Positions 59,200 through 64,000 of a stretch of 64,000 nt of DNA are shown here, in pieces. The stretch lies in the NCBI RefSeq assembly GCF_963678635.1, contig NC_087065.1, positions 30,444,252 to 30,508,251 of the forward strand, written 5' to 3'. Position numbers and translations under genes: made by a program. The DNA comes from Symsagittifera roscoffensis. Taxonomy: Eukaryota; Xenacoelomorpha; Acoela; Convolutidae. Numbering within the stretch: the first letter of the stretch is position 1; each line of letters starts with the position of its first letter. The notes beneath the pieces were generated by a model. It saw only the letters and a list, made by a program, of their open reading frames with translations. It was not told where the DNA came from and searched no databases.

Positions 59200-59545
59200 T
59201 TATTGATAAAATTATCTCTTTAAAGTATTACTAATTAAGCAATCATATTCCATCACTAGCATTGACACTTGTTTGTAAGTGCTGAAACTACTTGATGTTT
59301 CAGCACCAGAACAATTTGAACAAATCTTAGGCTGCAGTTGTTCTCTCTCTGGATAAACTCCAAGATCTAACTCACAAAGACCAGTATACACTAGATCTAA
59401 TGAGACTAGGATATATAGGAGTGAGATGAAGATTGGTATTAGATTGGGATTAGTTGCACGAACCTATCCGGCCGAAATTAAGATAGCGTGACGAACAGAC
59501 GGTGTACCTTATCTCAAATTACTCTATGAGAACAGACCCCCGGCC
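59200..59545 (+). repeat. LTR-like repeat copy 3
   Basis: Near-identical to 50341-50690. The hairpin GCTGAAAC / GTTTCAGC lies at 59281-59288 and 59297-59304. It ends about 340 bp upstream of the true terminal exon. Confidence 0.75.
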
Positions 59546-59886
59546 ATAACTCAAATACTTTCCTTAAGAAAGTCGGAACAAAACCAAATTTAATGTTGTC
59601 ATAATGTAAGGAAACTTTCGAAAAAGCTTATGGACAACTCAACTGTCCTGAACTCAACTGTCCTGAGCGAAAAATTACAAATTTAGCCAAAATAGTATGT
59701 GAAACGTATACTGAAGATGGAAATTTCGAAATGTAGAGGTAGAAGTGGATAAAAAGCCAGAAATGACAAACTTTCCCTTATGGCAATTTTTCGCAAAACT
59801 GAAACTGTTGAAAAGTGAAGCGCAAACAAATTGGGTTTGACAGAATGTTTCATATGAAAATTGGTCTGCTCGTTGTTTCATTGCAG

Positions 59887-60182
59887 CTGTGGGGGGCAGT
59901 GGGGGTGCATCTGTAAACGCTCTGTGTCTATTCAACGTCAGAACAGATGACCAGACAGTGATATTCAACTACACACTGCAGATGCTGGGAATAGAGCAAC
60001 CCTCTAATCCAGACACTACTCTGTTCAATTTGTTTGATGTGTTCACCCAGAGTCCCCTCTATGAATCAGTGTCCTGGAACTCCCCTTTAATGGTCCAAGT
60101 GGAGGCATATGAAGTGGCAACGCTTATTGTCATCGAGCTAGACGACGACAAAGACAATAGATATGAATTGGACTGCGTTTGA
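59887..60182 (+). CDS. Alpha-galactosidase/NAGA terminal exon
   Basis: The acceptor tcattgcag (g at 59886) is followed by CT, which completes the Thr codon begun at 31997, then VGGSGGASVNALCLFNVRTD and on to ELDCV and the TGA at 60180-60182. This is the C-terminal antiparallel beta-sandwich of GH27 enzymes. Position and the pattern 'L-x-F-x-x-R-T-D...F...V-F-T/S-G' support it, though this domain is poorly conserved. The chimeric copy at 50993 competes as an alternative 3' end. Confidence 0.9.
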
Positions 60183-60250
60183 GTTTATTATTTGAAAAAT
60201 GCAAAGTGTTGCGTTTAGTTTATTGAACTCGCACTAACAAAGATAGAGAT

Positions 60251-60256
60251 ATTAAA
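60251..60256 (+). terminator. Candidate polyadenylation signal ATTAAA
   Basis: ATTAAA lies 69 bp after the stop codon, the commonest variant of AATAAA. No closer canonical hexamer is present. Confidence 0.4.
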
Positions 60257-60261
60257 TCAAA

Positions 60262-60440
60262 TTTCCCGGGTCGAGGTGCTCGGTTTATGTTTCGACTTTC
60301 TCGAACCAAAAATCGGTATGTTTCGGCGTCTCGGTCAAATTTCTGTACGTCTCGACTTTCTCGGCCAAATCTCGATGTGTTTCGACTTTCTCAACTCTCT
60401 CAAACGACATTTTTGAAAAGTACATTTGCTCGACCCCGCA
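60262..60440. repeat. Minisatellite, ctcgactttctcg type
   Basis: About five degenerate ~35-bp repeats of the form 'tcgactttctcg(g)(a)ccaaatctcgatgtgttt'. Related sequence recurs at 61645-61735 and, in a cgcgac variant, at 63120-63800. Confidence 0.8.
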
Positions 60441-60588
60441 TAGAATTTTTTTTTTAAATCAGTCATTTATCTATTTGGTTTATTTTTTCCACATTTTGTT
60501 TCGTTTAGGTCCACGTTTTACATTACTAGCAAAGTCCGCACATAGCTAGCCAATTTCTCTTCATTTTAGAACATCCGTAAATATTTCT

Positions 60589-61600
60589 CTAGGGTAAGAA
60601 ATCATGGTCTGAGCCAAGACTGCTCCATTTGGTCCTTGTGCCTCGGAAGCACACATTGGAAGCACGGAGCACGGCAAAAGACAGCCGGCACTTCACCCAG
60701 TTCATAGTTTTACTATACGGTTTCTCCCACTTGGTAGATAATGCTTCTCCTTTTCTCCGAAGGAAACTTGCAAATTCTGGAGCAAGCGTCCCATCAACAG
60801 ACACGACAAGAGGAGTGAAAGACATATGTCTTTCCTGACACGCGTCTGAATATTTTGTCTTTTTCTCAACCTCTGCTGAATGCAAAACACTCATGGGGCT
60901 TCTGTTCTGATAGGAGATGGCGTCGGTGTCAGAGACACGAATATCAAAAGACGCTCTTCCCTTTCTAACATAAACTCAACGACAAAACAAATCTGCAATT
61001 AATGCGGGTGTCACATCTTGCGGGTTGTTTTCTCTAATAACAGGCTCTCTCTGTACATCCTTCCACATGAAAGAAGCTAAGTCGCATACAGCATCCCTAA
61101 TCTAATTGTGCCGTAAAGTTAAGAGACCACCTTTTTTGCACGCTAACAAATGCCGTAGGGTGAATGGTGACTGGCACTCAATGCATACCGGACACTCAAT
61201 GCATCCCGAAACTCCTCTTCCGAATGCTCAAAGTTTTCTGCAGCAATCGGTAACGCTGTCAGCCAGGCAGACAAGCTTCCTTCATTGATTCTTTTTACTG
61301 CGCGAGCTTGGTCTTCAATAACTCCCCCAACAACTCTGCATGTTTTTCTTCCATTATTCGATGATGTTTTTTCCGCGATCGAGACATTTGCTTTTTGTGG
61401 TCTTCATGGGAAAAACCGTGCTGATCAACAATAGCATCATAAAGAACCGTAACTGTTTCCCGTGACGTGTTGTAAGACTCATCAGCGAAACTGGTTGGGT
61501 TAGACACTCCAAGACCACCCTTTCTTGCTGGCAAACAAAAGAGACGTCTCTCCATTGATGAAATCGACGAAGTTCCAAGTATCGCAGGTCAGAATTTCTC
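60589..61600 (-). pseudogene. LINE-type retroelement C-terminal region (minus strand)
   Basis: Read leftward: RRLFCLPARKGGLGVSNP (about 61500-61555) is the post-RT 'R-x-x-x-L-P-x-x-x-G-G-L-G-i-x-x-P' motif. A PD-(D/E)XK-like FDIRVSDTDAISYQ stretch follows (about 60900-60945), and then 60589-60894 with SFTPLVVSVDGTLAPE and WVKCRLSFAVLRASNVCFRG. This order is common in RT-bearing non-LTR elements of marine invertebrates. There are frameshifts and stops, and the RT palm itself is absent. It lies downstream of the host gene, in opposite orientation. Confidence 0.7.
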
Positions 61601-61644
61601 CATCAGAAGGTTCTCTAGCGGTTGAAAAAGCTGACTAGAACCCC

Positions 61645-61735
61645 GCATAGAAATGGTTCGGCTTTCTCAATCAAAATTGAATATTTTCTACTTTTTCGAC
61701 CAAAAATCGATTTCGACTTTCTCAACTGTATCGAA
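61645..61735. repeat. Minisatellite, ctcgactttctcg type, second patch
   Basis: Two to three degenerate repeats (tttcgaccaaaaatcgattt, cgactttctcaactgtatcga) of the family at 60262-60440. Confidence 0.65.
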
Positions 61736-61740
61736 TATTC

Positions 61741-62105
61741 AAATCCTATTATCTTCTTGATAAAAGATCTCTTAAAAATACTTAGAACTAACCGATCATG
61801 ATCCATAACTAACAAGCACAATTATTTGGAGGGCTGAAACTATTTATAGCTTCAGCCAGAACAGAATAAATTTAACAAACAGCACTCTTCCTCGGAACAG
61901 TTCTTGATATCTAGCTTCGCAAATACCAGTATACACCAGATCTATTGAGACTAAGGAGATGAAAGAGTAAGATTAAGATTGGTATTAGACTAAGATGTTG
62001 CATGAACCCATCCGACCGAAAATAAGATAGCATGACGAACAGACGGTGTACCCTATCTGAAGTTACTCTATGAGTGAGCCACCCCGGACATAAACTCAAA
62101 TTGTT
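61741..62105 (+). repeat. LTR-like repeat copy 4
   Basis: The most diverged copy of the family at 50341 and 59200, same orientation. The hairpin is rebuilt with different bases: GGCTGAA / TTCAGCC at 61832-61838 and 61851-61857, plus an inner CTAT/ATAG pairing. No internal element sequence accompanies it, so it is a solo or truncated copy. Confidence 0.7.
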
Positions 62106-62129
62106 CAACCCCGCATTGTTCCAAAATTC

Positions 62130-62195
62130 TCCACCACAAATGTTAAGAGACCCGGAAGATTGCGGGTTCGAATCCCTCTGTGGTCGACTTTTTAT
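62130..62195 (+). ncRNA. Truncated tRNA-Arg-like sequence (pseudo-tRNA)
   Basis: GAAGATTGCGGGTTCGAATC followed by CCTCTGTGGTCG matches the variable loop, T-arm and acceptor strand of animal tRNA-Arg (TCG-like). Upstream ACCACA can pair with TGTGGT to rebuild six acceptor pairs. Only about 23 bases lie between acceptor and T-stem, so the D-arm and anticodon arm are mostly gone. The B box GGTTCGAATCC is perfect. It is not a functional tRNA gene; it may be a SINE head or pseudogene. Confidence 0.6.
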
Positions 62196-62204
62196 TATTA
62201 AATC

Positions 62205-62385
62205 TTGTCTGGTTTTTTAGCGGTTTTTTTAGATAAACCGCTCAAAACCGTTCAAATCTTGCGCGGTTTTTTTTTAGATAAACCGTTCAAAAACCGCTCA
62301 AACCGCTCATTTTGAAGCAAGATTTTGAGCGTAAATGTCTAAAAAAAACCGCTCAAACCGCTCAAATCTTGCTTCAAGTTAGGTG
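62205..62385. repeat. AAACCGCTCAAA direct/inverted repeats
   Basis: Repeats of 'gataaaccgctcaaaaccg' and 'caaatcttgc' with inverted partners (gcaagattttgagc), including the paired blocks caaatcttgcgcggttt and aaaccgctcaaatcttgc. It can fold back on itself. No coding content. Confidence 0.75.
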
Positions 62386-62389
62386 AAAA

Positions 62390-63115
62390 ATCTCGACTCG
62401 GGCATAGACCTTAAAAGGCTGTTGGAACATTCAGGGCTTCGCCTTGAGCCGAGCAGTCTTGTTTCAAAATTAAACAGTCTTGTTTATTCCATTGAGATTC
62501 AGATGTGATTTGAAAATATCAAAGTTAGCAAGGTGAAGCTAAAAAGACAATCTTGGAAATTTCAAAAGGTCACCCGTTAAAAAGTTTTTTCTTAACGTTG
62601 TTTTAAAACTGTGTTAATGGCTTCACCTGGCCCATTTTTCAGTTGTCCACACGGACTTTTAAAAAATATATATTCGTGACAAGCGATCTCATTAGTTTTG
62701 TTGCGAAAGTCGGAACAATAAGATTGACCAGAAAGCATTCGAAACAGTTTTAGGCACTAAAAGTGTTCCTAGTTTTTCCGATTTTAATTTAAAATCACCT
62801 AAAATACATTTCAATTTCTTTTGTGAATATGGTTACGCACTTGGAACCGAACCAAATTGTCGCTCACGCGTAGTTAACTTGGCATATCAGGCACGACAAC
62901 TGTTTGAATTGGTCAAATGCACAACTTTGACCGTCCAAAAATTACATCTCGTTAAATTGTTTGCTCATGAAGTTGAGCTCTATACATATACTCATATACA
63001 CATGGGGAATTTAGGTCAAAATTGATACCATTCAGTTTGTTTGAAAAATGTCCAAAAAATGGCTAGTTTTTATCAAGAAATTTTCATCAAAACGGAAGTT
63101 AGTTTTTTACCCGGC
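62390..63115. other. Intergenic stretch without recognised features
   Basis: AT-rich sequence. I see no gene, element motif or tandem repeat. Confidence 0.6.
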
Positions 63116-63119
63116 TCGA

Positions 63120-63800
63120 AGTCCCAGACTCATGTGCAGACTTTCGCGACTTAATTTTGGCAGGTTCAGACTTTCCAGACCAAAATTAGGCATGTCCAGA
63201 GTTTGGCGACCAAAACCTGGTATCTCCAGACTTTCGCAACCACGATGATCCGTCGCGACTTTCGCGACCGAAGTGGAGGTGCGCGACCAAAACATCGCGA
63301 CTCATATTTGGTATGTCCAGACTCTCGCGACCAAGAGTTGCCATTACCAGACTTTCGCGACCGAAAAACTCAGGCGCGACTTTCAGGACCGAGGCGGATT
63401 CGCGCGACCCTGCGGTTCAGGAAACGGCGTGAACGGCGGGACCAAACATAGCCAATGGTGACACAGACATGGACACAGACTTTTGCGACCCATTTCCAGA
63501 CTTTCGTGACCAAACTTCGGTATGCCCAGACTTTTGCGACCCATTTCCAGAATTTTAAGACCAAATTTTGGTATGTTCAGACTTTCGCGGCCCACGGTGC
63601 AACTCATGTCCAGACTTTACAGACTCAAACTTGGCGCGACTATGCAGTTTGGGTCTGAATCCGGATGCGGCGCGGCCCTCAAAATCTGCACTCTATTTTT
63701 CAAAACATCTATAATTCAAAACCTCTATAACCTTTGGCATGTCCAGACCTAACCCTTAATCTAGACATGCCAAAATTCTGTCGCGAAAGTCTGCAAATGA
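63120..63800. repeat. Minisatellite, cagactttcgcgaccaaa type
   Basis: About 16-18 degenerate repeats of ~30 bp with the core CAGACTTTCGCGACCAAA and a variable tail (ttggtatgtc, ctcaggcg, catttc). At 63755-63795 the motif appears inverted (gacatgccaaaattctgtcg). Open frames across it on both strands follow from the repeat and are not genes. Confidence 0.9.
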
Positions 63801-64000
63801 GTATGGGACCTCGACCCAGGTAATATGGTTCGAAATCAGTCACTACGCCATTATTCGTAGAATGACAGTATATTTATCCTCGGGATGATTTCTTGGAAAT
63901 TTTTTCCACTCTTTAAAAATATCTCTTTTTGATAAAAGATTTCATTTTTCTAATGTTTGAAAGATGTTTCACCACAACTGTGATTTGATCGTTCGAAAAA
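63801..64000. other. Window end, no recognised features
   Basis: AT-rich sequence without motif or open frame of note. Confidence 0.6.

Larger units (their letters stand above)
51150..60043 (+). repeat. Large tandem unit B
   Basis: The second copy of the ~9-10-kb unit. It starts at the element side of the breakpoint in the chimeric exon and ends inside the genuine terminal exon. It contains env C-terminal part (51300-51850), M (52180), env N-terminal part (52765-53700), M (53905), env middle/end (54260-55990), ORF X, ORF Y and the LTR-like repeat. Confidence 0.85.

Noticed and set aside
63048-63752. Overlapping open frames on both strands with repeated 'RLSRP' or 'TFAT' peptides
   Set aside because: They follow the ~30-bp minisatellite, which is a multiple of three by chance; all frames are equally open.

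Overview
The window looks like AT-rich nuclear DNA from an invertebrate animal. One host gene with GT-AG introns spans almost all of it, on the + strand, and its introns are packed with decayed transposable elements of animal type (Ty3/gypsy, BEL/Pao, Polinton/adinto-like PolB, LINE). I cannot name the species.

Host gene: an alpha-galactosidase / alpha-N-acetylgalactosaminidase (glycoside hydrolase family 27, lysosomal or secreted). Five exons can be read: 259-380 (signal peptide and enzyme N-terminus), 6269-6369, 29422-29562, 31688-31997 and 59887-60182 (C-terminus and stop). The splice phases of the readable junctions agree. The part that should carry both catalytic Asp residues is missing; it falls where a 200-N assembly gap lies (29848-30047).

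Layout. Intron 1 (381-6268) holds a degraded Ty3/gypsy element with a tRNA-Ser-type primer binding site. Intron 2 (6370-29421) holds (i) a head-to-head pair of Polinton-type DNA polymerase B pseudogenes forming a large inverted repeat (about 7165-11760 and 14960-18910), the left arm being interrupted by a palindrome-rich terminal-inverted-repeat element, and (ii) a BEL/Pao pol remnant (about 20250-28485). A roughly 1.24-kb piece of that pol is tandemly repeated and carries a ~200-bp segment homologous to the Polinton arm. The introns around 29563-33100 hold the gap, a C-rich tract, an AT-rich palindromic repeat family, an ATT microsatellite and a ~100-bp hairpin.

Intron 31998-59886 holds a second Ty3/gypsy-like element (LTR-like copy and candidate PBS near 33.15-33.41 kb, gag, protease, integrase; most of RT/RNase H missing). 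After it comes a mosaic of repeated env-like and unidentified modules arranged as large tandem copies (about 41.15-51.15 and 51.15-60.0 kb). The duplication junction lies inside the terminal exon of the host enzyme. This leaves a partial exon copy at 41106-41153 and a splice-competent chimeric copy at 50993-51207 that has its own stop and AATAAA.

Downstream of the gene (60.2-64 kb) are a minus-strand LINE C-terminal remnant, another LTR-like copy next to a tRNA-Arg-like 3' half, and related minisatellites built on a 'GACTTTCKCGACCAAA' theme. No mobile element here looks intact; the host gene is the only clearly functional protein-coding unit.
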